DNA from: Gillisella vitis
Lineage (GTDB): Bacteria; Pseudomonadota; Alphaproteobacteria; Rhizobiales; Rhizobiaceae
NCBI RefSeq assembly: GCF_014204625.1
Contig: NZ_JACHLU010000001.1
Coordinates: 1 to 64,000, forward strand
DNA: 64,000 nt
Reading direction: 5' to 3'
In this document: one piece after another, positions 54,419 to 63,493 of the stretch
Layout: the number at the start of each line of letters is the position of its first letter
How positions within the stretch are numbered: position 1 is the stretch's first letter
Notes under the pieces: generated by a model
Databases searched by the model: none
Seen by the model: only the letters and a program-made list of their open reading frames with translations
Told to the model about the DNA's origin: nothing
Position numbers and translations under genes: made by a program

Positions 54419-55486
54419 ATGCAGTCCATTCGCTCCACAGCACTTGAGCCAACCAAGGCCGAAATGAAGGGCTTGAGCCTATTTGCAAAGATTCAACGGC
54501 TTGTGCCGGTCTATGGTCTGGTGATCCTCACAGTCCTGCTGACCCTGCTGTTTTGCCTGCTGTTGCCAGACACGTTTCCAACCGTGCTGAACCTTCGCTC
54601 CATTATTGCCAACAAGACAATTATTGCCATTCTATCCTTGGCAGCCATGATCCCCATGGCCGCCGGACGTATTGATCTGACCATTGGATATGGCATTGTG
54701 CTTTGGCATATTCTGGCCATCAGCCTGCAAACACTCTACGGCTTTCCATGGCCTGTTGCGGTTCTCGTCGTGCTGCTGCTTGGTGCCGCAACCGGATTCT
54801 TGAACGGGATTCTCGTTGAAGTGGCCAAAATTGACAGTTTTATTGCCACGCTGGGCACGGGAACCGTAATCTACGCCCTTGCACTTTGGCATACTGGCGG
54901 TCGTCAGATGATTGGCATGTTGCCAGATGGCTTTTATGCGCTCAATGGAACCATGGTTTTTGGCCTGCCCATCACGGGTCTCTATGTCATGGTGCTGGCT
55001 GTTCTCATGTGGGTCATTCTCGAATATCTGCCAATTGGTCGCTATGTCTACGCCATTGGCGCAAACCCGAAAGCCGCTGCCCTGAACGGCATTCCGGTTC
55101 GCCGCTTTGTGATCGGTGCCTTCATTGCCTCTGGAACCCTGTCGGCGGTGGCCGGAGTGTTGCTGGCCTCAAAACTGCGCATCGGTCAGGCAAGTGTAGG
55201 CCTTGAATATCTTCTACCTGCACTTGTTGGCGCTTTTCTTGGCTCAACCACAATCAAACCGGGCCGCGTCAATGTCTGGGGTACCATGATTGGCGTGATC
55301 ATTCTGGCGGTCGGCATTGCCGGTATCCAGCAATTGGGCGGTTCGTTCTTTGTCGAGCCACTGTTTAACGGCGTCACTCTGCTGGTGGCCATCGGAATCG
55401 CGGGCTATGCCCAGCGCCGCCGCGGCACGGCAGGTTTGCTGGCCAAAACCAATCCTGCGCCGGCACCCGCCACCAAGCCGGAGTAG
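54419..55486 (+). CDS. Sugar ABC transporter permease (CUT2)
   Basis: A 355-residue RbsC-like permease with about nine hydrophobic segments and the motifs DLTIGYGIVLWH, DSFIATLGTG and YAIGANPKAAALNGIPV. It starts 16 bases after the ATPase stop. The C-terminus ends in a Pro/Ala-rich, non-membrane tail. Works with the ATPase at 52907 and the binding protein at 55537. Confidence 0.92.
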   Translation: MQSIRSTALEPTKAEMKGLSLFAKIQRLVPVYGLVILTVLLTLLFCLLLPDTFPTVLNLRSIIANKTIIAILSLAAMIPMAAGRIDLTIGYGIVLWHILAISLQTLYGFPWPVAVLVVLLLGAATGFLNGILVEVAKIDSFIATLGTGTVIYALALWHTGGRQMIGMLPDGFYALNGTMVFGLPITGLYVMVLAVLMWVILEYLPIGRYVYAIGANPKAAALNGIPVRRFVIGAFIASGTLSAVAGVLLASKLRIGQASVGLEYLLPALVGAFLGSTTIKPGRVNVWGTMIGVIILAVGIAGIQQLGGSFFVEPLFNGVTLLVAIGIAGYAQRRRGTAGLLAKTNPAPAPATKPE

Positions 55487-55536
55487 CTGTCTATCATTCG
55501 TATTTACACAACGAGTTTATCTGGGAGGAGAACAAT

Positions 55537-56634
55537 ATGAACCGCAGACACTTTATGCTGACCACAGCAACCGTACTCAGCGGATTGATGACTGGTCCCG
55601 CTTTTGCGGACAGCTTGACTGACGCCAAAGCTGTTGTTGCAAAATATGCCAGCAAAGCATCCAGCTGGGACGGTCCAACCACCGGCCCCAAGGCACAACC
55701 GGCCAAAAAAATTGTCGTTGTTGCCGCAGACATGAAAAACGGTGGCATTCTGGGCGTTGCCACCGGCATTGAGGAGGCGGCCGCAGCAATTGGCTGGACC
55801 GTCACAGTTCTTGACAGCGGCGGCTCTATTGGCGGCAGAACCGCAGCCTTTGGTCAGGCCATGGCGCTGAAGCCCGATGGCATTATTATCAACGGTTTTG
55901 ACGCGATTGAACAAAAGCCCGCCATGGAAGCCGCAAAGGCCGCCAAAATACCCATGGTCTCCTGGCATGCCGCTTCCAATGTCGGGCCTGTGCCAGAGGT
56001 TGGCGTTTTTGCCAATGTCACCACCGATGCCATGGAAGTATCGAAGGTTGCCGCTGATTACGCCTTCGTGGATGCAGGCGGTAAACCGGGCGTTATCATC
56101 TTCACCGATTCGACTTATGCCATTGCCATCGCCAAAGCCGACAGGATGAAAGAGGAAATCCTCAAACTCGGCGGCACGGTGCTGGAATATGTCGACACAC
56201 CGATTGCCGAAACATCACAACGTATGCCGCAGCTGACCACAACGCTCCTGCAAAAATATGGGGCAAAATGGACCCACTCGCTGGCAATTAACGACATTTA
56301 TTTCGACTTTATGGGACCATCCCTGCAATCGGCTGGCATTTCCGGTGACGGCGCACCCAAAAGTGTCGCCGCAGGCGATGGCTCTGAAAGCGCCTACCAG
56401 CGCATTCGCGCCAAACAATATCAGGCCGTGACCGTGGCAGAACCGCTCAATCTGCAAGGCTGGCAACTTGTCGACGAGTTGAACCGTGCTCTGGCCGGAG
56501 AAAAATGGTCGGGCTATGTGTCCCCACTGCATGTCGTCACAGCAGAGAATGTCGAGTTTGATGGCGGCCCGAAAAACTCTTTCGACCCGGATAATGGCTA
56601 TCGACAGGCCTACAAGACAATCTGGGGCAAATAA
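55537..56634 (+). CDS. Sugar ABC transporter substrate-binding protein (CUT2)
   Basis: A 365-residue periplasmic binding protein with signal MNRRHFMLTTATVLSGLMTGPAFA, which carries an RR pair and may use Tat. GGGAGGAG precedes the ATG. The core (PDGIIINGFDAIEQKPAMEAAKAAKIPMVSWHA) is a type-I sugar-binding fold. Probably captures an unidentified sugar or sugar alcohol; it completes the three-gene importer. Confidence 0.9.
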   Translation: MNRRHFMLTTATVLSGLMTGPAFADSLTDAKAVVAKYASKASSWDGPTTGPKAQPAKKIVVVAADMKNGGILGVATGIEEAAAAIGWTVTVLDSGGSIGGRTAAFGQAMALKPDGIIINGFDAIEQKPAMEAAKAAKIPMVSWHAASNVGPVPEVGVFANVTTDAMEVSKVAADYAFVDAGGKPGVIIFTDSTYAIAIAKADRMKEEILKLGGTVLEYVDTPIAETSQRMPQLTTTLLQKYGAKWTHSLAINDIYFDFMGPSLQSAGISGDGAPKSVAAGDGSESAYQRIRAKQYQAVTVAEPLNLQGWQLVDELNRALAGEKWSGYVSPLHVVTAENVEFDGGPKNSFDPDNGYRQAYKTIWGK

Positions 56635-56654
56635 CAGCACCAGCCTTGTGAGTA

Positions 56655-56682
56655 TTCTGCGCAGTTTTCACACTGCGCAGAA
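56655..56682 (+). terminator. Terminator hairpin after the CUT2 binding protein
   Basis: TTCTGCGCAG and CTGCGCAGAA form a perfect 10-bp inverted repeat with an 8-base loop, 20 bases past the stop. A further repeat fragment (CCCTGACAAACTCTA) follows to 56714. It lies between convergent genes and could serve both. Confidence 0.6.
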
Positions 56683-56711
56683 AACCCGATTCCACGTTTC
56701 CCTGACAAACT

Positions 56712-57818
56712 CTAAAGAATACCCCAGGCCCGAAAACGCCCCCTCCCCGTGAGTTCCCGCAATGGCAGCGCGTTAATAAGCCCAAGCGCTCCCTGCGGTG
56801 TCGTATTCAACATTTTGGCCACGAGGCCTGCCGACACAAGCGGGCGCGACAAAACCAGATCAATCAGCTCCGGCAGCTTTGAATTTGAACGCTTGCCCTT
56901 GGCTCGCCGCACCAGCATTTCACGCGCCAGCGCCAGCCGGTCATACTCATTTAAGCCCTGCCGCCCGGCCTGCTCAAATGCTTCCAAAATTGCCAGAAGC
57001 CGTTGAGTTCGGCTTTTAGATTGGCGTCGTTCTCGTGGAACCGACCGCAACCCGCTCGAAATCGCCGCAAGATGATGAACCGTGATGCCGGTCTTTTGCA
57101 GATAGGCCGCCGCCAAAAGACGACCAAGCCACGGGCTATGCTCACTCACCTCATCGCTTTGCCAGGCATCCAGCAGCATGGCCGCACCAAGAACAGGCGG
57201 GTAGGAGTCGATCTCCGAAACAAGCGCCTGCCAATCTTCCAATCTCTTCTCTTCGTTCCAGTCGGCATCATAGACAATCGCCTCTCGGTCTTGATCACGC
57301 GCTTTTTGCCTGTCCTGCCCCACCTGATTCATCAGGGCTTCGCTGCGTTTCAAAAGAGCATCAAACATATCCAGCTCTGCCAAAAAAGTGGCATCGGTAT
57401 CTGTCAGGCTCGGCGGATCATCACATTGAGAGGGAAGGGCGGACGCATCCTGTGGCGCAACATCCTCGCCTTTTGCCCGTCCTCGCAATCTCGAAAGCCC
57501 CGGCTCCATCAGCGCCCAGCCGGGTGGATATTGAAGAATTTCGCGGCGAGAACGCAAAACAAGATGCGCAATAATCAGCTCATGCGTCGGTGCGCGCGTA
57601 TCCATTCTGGCATCATGAAAAACCAGATCCTCCATATGCACCAGTTCACCGTCGACCCAAAGCGAACAAACTGCATCGGCATAATGCATCCGTTCGATCA
57701 ACCCGACACCAACAACCGAGCGAGATATGCGCTCATCCAGACGCACCAAGGCTTCTGCTGCCGAACTCAAGGGAAGAAGCAGCCGTGTCAGGGGAATTTT
57801 TTCAAGTGAGTAACGCAT
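56712..57818 (-). CDS. RHE_PE00001-family protein with DUF1612 and HTH region
   Basis: A 368-residue protein starting MRYSLEKIPLTRLLLPLSSAAEALVRLDERI, the usual N-terminus of this rhizobial family; 15 extra codons up to 57863 are open but run through palindromes. The C-terminal region (RPLVSAGLVAKMLNTTPQGALGLINALPLRELTGRGR) is a helix-turn-helix-like DUF1612 segment. Family members are common on plasmids, but their function is unknown. The TAG stop is contributed by an intergenic repeat. Confidence 0.8.
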   Translation of the reverse strand: MRYSLEKIPLTRLLLPLSSAAEALVRLDERISRSVVGVGLIERMHYADAVCSLWVDGELVHMEDLVFHDARMDTRAPTHELIIAHLVLRSRREILQYPPGWALMEPGLSRLRGRAKGEDVAPQDASALPSQCDDPPSLTDTDATFLAELDMFDALLKRSEALMNQVGQDRQKARDQDREAIVYDADWNEEKRLEDWQALVSEIDSYPPVLGAAMLLDAWQSDEVSEHSPWLGRLLAAAYLQKTGITVHHLAAISSGLRSVPRERRQSKSRTQRLLAILEAFEQAGRQGLNEYDRLALAREMLVRRAKGKRSNSKLPELIDLVLSRPLVSAGLVAKMLNTTPQGALGLINALPLRELTGRGRFRAWGIL

Positions 57819-57826
57819 TGAAAATA

Positions 57827-57847
57827 CGCTATCATAACCAGATAGCG
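57827..57847. promoter_or_regulatory. Inverted repeat directly upstream of the RHE_PE00001-type gene
   Basis: CGCTATC and GATAGCG flank a 7-base spacer, 9 bases upstream of the chosen start. A second inverted repeat (GCGAAAGC ... GCTTTCGC) follows. Autoregulation by the HTH protein is possible. Confidence 0.45.
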
Positions 57848-58106
57848 AAAGCGAATGCATCATTTGCTTTCGCTAGACATATTCAAAATGGGAAGGTTTT
57901 TGTGAAATTTATCACCTGCGAGCCGATGCATCGCAATAAACACGATCTTTATGCCAGAATTTTCAAACAAAGAAAAGCGGCTAAACACATTGTTTCATAA
58001 AATCTGCGCAAAACGATGAGACTACGCTGAAATGACAACTTACGTGCCGACGGCTGTTGACAGCAATTCAGCGTAACAAGCAGCACGGCACGACAAACTG
58101 CTGACC

Positions 58107-58124
58107 TGTTGACAGCTGTCAACA
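58107..58124. promoter_or_regulatory. TGTTGACAGCTGTCAACA palindrome in a 358-bp gene-free region
   Basis: A perfect 18-bp palindrome. A partial copy (GTTGACAGC) lies at about 58058, and a near-identical site at 59458-59473. The stretch 57864-58221 otherwise carries only the terminator for the symporter gene. The recognised regulator is not identified. Confidence 0.55.
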
Positions 58125-58156
58125 CGTGCCGCGAACAGGCGAGGGGCAAACGCGGC

Positions 58157-58198
58157 AAAAAAAGAGTCTGCCTGACTCAACCCGAACCTGGCAGACTC
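58157..58198 (-). terminator. Rho-independent terminator of the symporter-family gene
   Basis: On the minus strand GAGTCTGCC pairs with GGCAGACTC across a 17-base loop, followed by a run of seven T (58157-58163). It starts 24 bases past the minus-strand stop of the gene at 58222. It resembles the TCTGTCAGG repeat family, which has supplied the hairpin. Confidence 0.7.
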
Positions 58199-58221
58199 TC
58201 AAAATTAAATATCACAGTCAT

Positions 58222-59184
58222 TTAGGTCTTGTTCTTTGACGCATAACGCTGCGCAATGACAGCGCAGGCCATCAGCTGAATCTGGTGAAATAGCATCAGC
58301 GGCATGACAATCGCACCAATGCTCTGGCCCGCGAAAATCGCACTTGCCATCGGCACTCCAGAGGCCAGGCTCTTCTTTGATCCACAAAAGGTAATCGTAA
58401 TTTCATCTGCTTTTGCAAAGCCCAGCGCTCGGCTGCCAAACATGGTGAATGCAAGCACCAATGCCAGCAACACAATATCCGCCAACACCACAATCAGAAT
58501 ATCTTCTATGGAATAGCTGCGCCAAATGCCCTCAATCACGGCTTCACTGAAGGCACCATAAACCACCATCAGGATTGATCCGCGATCAATCGGCATCAGC
58601 AGCCTCTTGCGCGCGCGCACCCAATCTCCCACCCATGGCTGAAGCACCTGCCCCAAAATGAATGGCAGCAACAGCTGCACAAAAATCTGTGATATTGCAT
58701 CCAGCGACACGCCACCGTGCCCACCGGCCGATAACAACAACCCACACAGCAATGGTGTCAAAATCATGCCGAAAACATTGGAGGCCGACGCCGCGCAAAT
58801 CGCCGCCGGAACATTACCCCCAGCGATGGACGTAAACGCAATGGACGATTGAACTGTCGATGGCAAAACACAGATATAGAGGATGCCCAAAGCAAGCGCA
58901 GGCGGCAAGACGTGACTGAAGACAAGTCCGAAGCCCAAACCAAGCACAGGAAACACCACAAAGCTGACGGCCACAACAACAAGATGCAGTTTCCAATGCA
59001 GCAAACCTGCAATAACCACATCCCGCGAGAGACGCGCTCCATGCAGGAAAAACAAAGCGGCGATGGCAAATTTTGTTGCCAGCGCAAAATAATCAGCCGC
59101 CGCACCATGAATTGGGAGCGCTGATGCGAGGATAACTGTGCAGATTAACAGAAGAGTGAATGTATCAGGCAGAAAGCGTTTCAT
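58222..59184 (-). CDS. Bile acid:sodium symporter-family transporter (YfeH-like)
   Basis: A 320-residue membrane protein with about nine or ten hydrophobic segments, in the SBF-like 7 (YfeH) branch. Motifs SSIAFTSIAGGNVPAAICAASASNVFG and EITITFCGSKKSLASGVPMA are typical. Start at 59184 (MKRFLPDTFTLL) with AAGG upstream. Substrate of this branch is unknown. It lies divergent from the M20 hydrolase and shares the palindrome-containing region, so the two may be coregulated. Confidence 0.88.
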   Translation of the reverse strand: MKRFLPDTFTLLLICTVILASALPIHGAAADYFALATKFAIAALFFLHGARLSRDVVIAGLLHWKLHLVVVAVSFVVFPVLGLGFGLVFSHVLPPALALGILYICVLPSTVQSSIAFTSIAGGNVPAAICAASASNVFGMILTPLLCGLLLSAGGHGGVSLDAISQIFVQLLLPFILGQVLQPWVGDWVRARKRLLMPIDRGSILMVVYGAFSEAVIEGIWRSYSIEDILIVVLADIVLLALVLAFTMFGSRALGFAKADEITITFCGSKKSLASGVPMASAIFAGQSIGAIVMPLMLFHQIQLMACAVIAQRYASKNKT

Positions 59185-59457
59185 AATGGCCTTAATCTCG
59201 ATGGGAGGATTGTCGAAAGAGTTATGGCATTCCAGCAATCAATGCAATTCACGCCGCGGACACAAAGCAAATACTGAAAGCAAAGCCTTCACAAACGACA
59301 GCGCCTCTCTCCATATTGGGCGCACAGAAGCCCAGCGTAGCGTGTATGCAAAACGACCACAGCACACGGCACAAAGGTTTTGTCTTTGCAGCGAATGTGT
59401 GCAAAAACCGGCTTCCACCTTTCGGACCAAAGCTGAAACCCGAGCGCTGCAATCGCT

Positions 59458-59473
59458 GTTGACAGGTGTCAAC
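59458..59473. promoter_or_regulatory. GTTGACAGGTGTCAAC operator-like site
   Basis: The near-copy of the palindrome at 58107 (GTTGACAGCTGTCAAC), with one central base changed. It is in the 402-bp divergent region 59185-59586 between the symporter and M20 genes. The same region also has repeat remnants (CCGGCTTCCACCTTTCGGACC). Confidence 0.55.
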
Positions 59474-59586
59474 CTTTCTCACGGCCCAACATCAGATTTA
59501 CATAGTTCACTATATAAAACACAAACGCTTGTCACAGGACAGCGGATGCCTATGCTAAGCACAAACAAATCCAGTAAAGGTGCTCC

Positions 59587-61023
59587 ATGACCATTCCCCC
59601 AAACAGCTCCGCGTCACTCTGGTCGATCATCGACAGTAAAGTGCCCGCATTCATTGATCTCAGTGATCGCATCTGGGGAATGCCCGAAACCTGTTACATG
59701 GAAGAAGCATCGGTTGCAGAGCATGTTGCCATGCTGAAGAATGAGGGCTTTCGCGTTACCGAACATCTTGCCGGCATTCCAACAGCGGTCATGGGTGAGG
59801 CAGGGGAGGGGGGACCAATCATTGCCTTTCTTGGCGAATATGATGCACTTTCAGGCCTAAGCCAGGAAGCGGGTGTCGCCCGGCATCAGCCCGTTATCGC
59901 GGGCGGCAATGGTCACGGCTGTGGCCACAATCTGCTTGGTTCATCTGCCCTTCTTGCCGCCTCTGCCCTCAAGGATTGGCTGAAAGAAAAGGGACTGCCT
60001 GGCCGTGTGCGCTATTACGGCTGCCCGGCCGAAGAGGGAGGGGCGGCCAAGGCATTCATGGTGCGGGAAGGGGCCTTTGAGGGTGTCGACATTGCCATCA
60101 GCTGGCATCCAAGTTCTTTTGCAGGCGTTCAACGCTGCACGTCTCTTGCCAATTCGAGAGTTGACTTTACCTTTCGTGGACGCGCCGCCCATGCTGGCTC
60201 AAACCCGGATCTGGGACGCAGCGCGCTTGATGCAGTCGAGTTGATGAGCGTCGGCGTCAATTATATGCGCGAGCACATGCCATCCGACTGCCGCGTTCAC
60301 GCCGCTATTCTTGATGCTGGTGGCATTTCACCCAATGTCGTACAGGCCTATTCAAAAGTACGATACCTGGTCCGCGCACCCGAATTGGACGGCATGAGAA
60401 CACTGGTTGAGCGCGTGAAAAAAATTGCTGATGGCGCTGCACTGATGACAGAAACCACGGTGGAGTCACAAACGATCAGTGCGGTCTCCAATGTCCTGAC
60501 CAATGGTCCTTTGATGGATGTCATGCAGCAAGCCTGGGAAGAACTCGGACCTCCACCGTTTGATGAAGCCGACAAAGCGTTTGCCGAAGAGATCAGGGCA
60601 ACATTAACGCCAGACGAAAGATCAGCCCCTTGGCGTTTCGAGCAATTGCCGGAACGGGAAACTCCTCTCGCGGATTTTATTGTGCCAGCCCATAACAGAA
60701 CACCAATCCTCACAGGATCAACCGATGTTGGCGATGTCAGTTGGGTGGTGCCCACCGTTCAGGCCGATGGACCGACCTGCGCCATCGGTACGCCCTTTCA
60801 TACCTGGCAACTGGTGGCGCAAGGCAAAAGCAGCCTTGCCCATAAAGGAATGATCGCCACAGCCAAGGTCATGGCCGCAACAGCACGCGCCGCCTTTGAA
60901 AGTGAGCACTTACGTGAGGCAGCAATGCAGGATCTGGTCCAGCGCCGGAAAGGCAAGCCCTACCAAAGCCCACTGCCGACGAGTGCTCAGCCTCCTATTG
61001 TCGAAATGGGTGGACGCAAATAA
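59587..61023 (+). CDS. M20-family metallo-amidohydrolase (AbgB-like)
   Basis: A 478-residue M20D peptidase/amidohydrolase. Metal ligands are indicated by GNGHGCGHN, CPAEEGG (catalytic Glu), ISWHPSS and THTW-like PFHTWQLV. The family includes p-aminobenzoyl-glutamate hydrolase subunit B and related N-acyl-amino acid hydrolases. The ATG at 59587 has AAAGG upstream. The SBF-family carrier divergently encoded could move its substrate or product, but this is only inference. Confidence 0.9.
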   Translation: MTIPPNSSASLWSIIDSKVPAFIDLSDRIWGMPETCYMEEASVAEHVAMLKNEGFRVTEHLAGIPTAVMGEAGEGGPIIAFLGEYDALSGLSQEAGVARHQPVIAGGNGHGCGHNLLGSSALLAASALKDWLKEKGLPGRVRYYGCPAEEGGAAKAFMVREGAFEGVDIAISWHPSSFAGVQRCTSLANSRVDFTFRGRAAHAGSNPDLGRSALDAVELMSVGVNYMREHMPSDCRVHAAILDAGGISPNVVQAYSKVRYLVRAPELDGMRTLVERVKKIADGAALMTETTVESQTISAVSNVLTNGPLMDVMQQAWEELGPPPFDEADKAFAEEIRATLTPDERSAPWRFEQLPERETPLADFIVPAHNRTPILTGSTDVGDVSWVVPTVQADGPTCAIGTPFHTWQLVAQGKSSLAHKGMIATAKVMAATARAAFESEHLREAAMQDLVQRRKGKPYQSPLPTSAQPPIVEMGGRK

Positions 61024-61042
61024 CCGTCGACGACAATTTCCG

Positions 61043-61071
61043 AACGGACGGGTGATTTTTACCCGTCCGTT
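61043..61071. terminator. Bidirectional terminator hairpin
   Basis: AACGGACGGGT-GATTTTT-ACCCGTCCGTT, an 11-bp perfect stem with a 7-base loop, in the 80-bp gap between the convergent M20 and glycosyltransferase genes. It is the clearest terminator-like structure in the window. Confidence 0.8.
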
Positions 61072-61103
61072 TGATCCTCATGCCCGATCTTGCAAACTTT
61101 GTT

Positions 61104-62825
61104 TTATTGGCCAATCTGATACACAGGCATCGCAAAAAGCGACAGGCTGACCCAATGACCATTGCCCAGATTAAAACCCCGGACAGAATCAAACGGGTTG
61201 ATCTCATCTGATCCAGTTTCATGCCGCATCGCAGCAATGAAATCAGGCACGAAACGCTCATTCACCACGGCCACTGCGCAAGGCTCAGACTTTGCCGCCT
61301 CAATGGCACTTTGAACATTGTTGAGCAAAATACTCTCTGTTCCGCCCAAAAGCACAATACTTGGCTCGTCAAAATCAACGGTGATCAATCTGGGATCTGG
61401 ACATGTTGAAAATGCCGCAACCTTTTGTACAACCTGTGATGAAATCCAGAAATTCGACAATCCCGGCAGGGTTTGGGAAAATACCGTGTCCATAAAAATC
61501 AAACTGCCAAGGCTGACGATCGCCAGTGATTTCGTAAAATTTCGATGCCGGAAAAACCAGAGTCCAAAGGCCTGACAGATAACAAGGCCTATACTTGCGA
61601 CGATCTGGTACCAGGACATTGACGATGTCAGCGAGCCGCCAAACCTGAAAGCAAAAACGATGAACGCAATGGCATAGGCTATCCCGATGAGAAGCCAGCA
61701 AGTCGCAATCAGTTTTTTCAAAACAATGCTTTTCAGACTGGGAAAGCCTTGCACCAGAACCCACGCCGACAAAAGGGCGAAGGCAGGGAAGGTGGGCATG
61801 GTGTAATGTGTGAGTTTCGTCAGCGATAATTCAAACACAATCCATGTCGGCACGATCCAGCCAAGACAAAAGGCAACAGCTCTGGCTTTCCGCTGATGCC
61901 AAATATCCGGCAATGCCATGTAAGTGAAAAGAGACGCTGGAAAAAACATGAAGGGAAAAATCAGCAGATGAAAGCCCGGCCAGACAATGCCCCGGTTTTG
62001 CCCGCTCCAGATCTTGTCGAGCAAATCCTTGCCCGCCGATTGCTCCACGAAAGCACCGTGGCTGGCCATAGAAATGGCAATGAACCACGGCGACGCAAGC
62101 AATAAAAGATAGATAGAGCCGGGCAGGGGCCTGAGATTCAAAACCCATCCGAGCTTTTTCTCACTCCACCAGAGCCAAAGGACTGTACCAACCAGCGGCA
62201 AAAGAATGATCGGCCCTTTCAAAAGCACGCCAGCCCCAAGCGCCGTCCAAAACAGCAGGCAGTTTGCGACCTTCCGCGAACCGCACCAGGCCCGCGCCAA
62301 AGCAAATTGCGTGATGGTAATGGCGGCCAGCAAGGCTGCATCGGTGGTTGCCAACCGCGCTTCGACATTGACAATGGTGCAGCCCATCAACATCAAAGCT
62401 GCAATAAAGCCAGTGGTCGGCGTAAACAGCACACTGCCCAGCGCCGCAGTCATCAGCACCGCAATCGTCATGCCCAGAGCAGATGGAAGACGATAGACCC
62501 AGATACTGTTTTTGTTATCTGGCTGGAAAAGCTGAACACTCGCAGCTTGCAGCCAATAGATACCGATGGGTTTCTGATAGCGAGGCTTATCCTGAATACG
62601 AATATCCACGTAATTACCGCTCTCCACCATCTGCTTGCTGGCTTGAGCAAAAAGCGACTCATCGCGGTCTGTAGGTGGCAGGCTCAAAAGCCCCGGCACA
62701 AATGCCAGAAGACAAAGGAGGCTGAGCGCCAAATACCTCCACCATCCCCTTTGACCACGTTCGTTGCGATGAAAGTCTACGCCTGCATTAACCATCCGAA
62801 CAGCCACCCGCGACCATAGACTCAT
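61104..62825 (-). CDS. Glycosyltransferase family 39 (ArnT-like) membrane protein
   Basis: A 573-residue polytopic protein with about 12-13 membrane segments. The early periplasmic loop has PPTDRDESLFAQASKQMVESGNYVDIRIQDKPRYQKPIGIYWLQA, the acidic motif and substrate loop of GT39/ArnT-type polyprenyl-phosphate-sugar transferases. It probably transfers a sugar from a lipid carrier to lipid A or a surface glycan; the exact acceptor is unknown. Start is the ATG at 62825; a TTG at 62828 is adjacent. The 330-bp region after its start carries the promoter side of the riboswitch unit. Confidence 0.88.
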   Translation of the reverse strand: MSLWSRVAVRMVNAGVDFHRNERGQRGWWRYLALSLLCLLAFVPGLLSLPPTDRDESLFAQASKQMVESGNYVDIRIQDKPRYQKPIGIYWLQAASVQLFQPDNKNSIWVYRLPSALGMTIAVLMTAALGSVLFTPTTGFIAALMLMGCTIVNVEARLATTDAALLAAITITQFALARAWCGSRKVANCLLFWTALGAGVLLKGPIILLPLVGTVLWLWWSEKKLGWVLNLRPLPGSIYLLLLASPWFIAISMASHGAFVEQSAGKDLLDKIWSGQNRGIVWPGFHLLIFPFMFFPASLFTYMALPDIWHQRKARAVAFCLGWIVPTWIVFELSLTKLTHYTMPTFPAFALLSAWVLVQGFPSLKSIVLKKLIATCWLLIGIAYAIAFIVFAFRFGGSLTSSMSWYQIVASIGLVICQAFGLWFFRHRNFTKSLAIVSLGSLIFMDTVFSQTLPGLSNFWISSQVVQKVAAFSTCPDPRLITVDFDEPSIVLLGGTESILLNNVQSAIEAAKSEPCAVAVVNERFVPDFIAAMRHETGSDEINPFDSVRGFNLGNGHWVSLSLFAMPVYQIGQ

Positions 62826-63065
62826 CAATGTTTCCGCCCAATGTATGGAGGGCTGTTGCGCGCTTTACAAGCAATGCTGCCACGCAAAACAACAAAAAGA
62901 GCCGCTGTGGTAATACCACGACAACGCAATGCCGCAGACCATATTTGCCACCCCCATTGCTGAAGTCACCGGAAAAACTATTGTCTGGGTGTCACAGAGA
63001 TATGACCTGTCCGCAGGCCCAGACAGCTGATGCCTGCGCCTGGATCAATCCACCAGAGATGACTG

Positions 63066-63092
63066 TTGACGCTGAATATGTAACGTTATAAC
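63066..63092 (+). promoter_or_regulatory. Candidate promoter for the riboswitch-controlled operon
   Basis: TTGACG at 63066 and TATAAC at 63087 with a 15-base spacer. The short spacing is suboptimal, but the element lies about 70 bases before the riboswitch core. Nothing else is recognisable between 62826 and 63158. Confidence 0.35.
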
Positions 63093-63158
63093 AATTCAAA
63101 AAATAGAAATAAGAATAGACTTGCGCGGAGCCGTTCTGCATGACACTGATAAAGCTGA

Positions 63159-63345
63159 ATGGTGCTACAGCCCTCCGCAAGGGGCCGTGGCTGAAAAGGG
63201 AATACGGTGAGGATTACCCAAAAGGGACCGAATCCGTGGCTGCCCCCGCAACTGTAAGCGACGAGTGGGTCTGCAACATGCCACTGGCGAAAAGCCGGGA
63301 AGGCGCAGGCCAACAGCGACCCGCAAGCCAGGAGACCTGCCATTC
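63159..63345 (+). ncRNA. Cobalamin riboswitch (aptamer)
   Basis: The conserved cores are present in order: GGTGCTACAGCCCTCCGCAAG at the start, GGGAATACGGTGAGG, CCCCCGCAACTGTAAGCG, a GCCACTG helix, CGGGAAGGC, and the B12 box GCAAGCCAGGAGACCTGCC at 63323-63341. Binding of adenosylcobalamin or a related corrinoid would switch off expression of the downstream ABC transporter gene. Aptamer boundaries are approximate. Confidence 0.93.
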
Positions 63346-63398
63346 GGATGTTCAACCGCAACGGACGGGGTGTTCCGATGGCCAGACCAGGATTCCAA

Positions 63399-63416
63399 CC
63401 ACGCCGGAAGGCGTGG
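63399..63416 (+). terminator. Expression-platform hairpin downstream of the cobalamin aptamer
   Basis: CCACGCC-GGAA-GGCGTGG, a perfect 7-bp stem with a GNRA-type tetraloop, between the B12 box and the coding start. It has no following T run, so it more likely acts as part of a translational or rho-linked switch than as a simple intrinsic terminator. Confidence 0.55.
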
Positions 63417-63493
63417 ATAAAACGACATTTGATACAACCGCTGTCAGCCAGGGCAGATTGTCTCGCTGCATCTCGGCAGGGCAGGGGGTGCTT

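Noticed and set aside
56712..57818. RHE_PE00001-type gene as evidence for a plasmid replication region
   Set aside because: No repABC genes or origin are visible, and the family also occurs on chromosomes.
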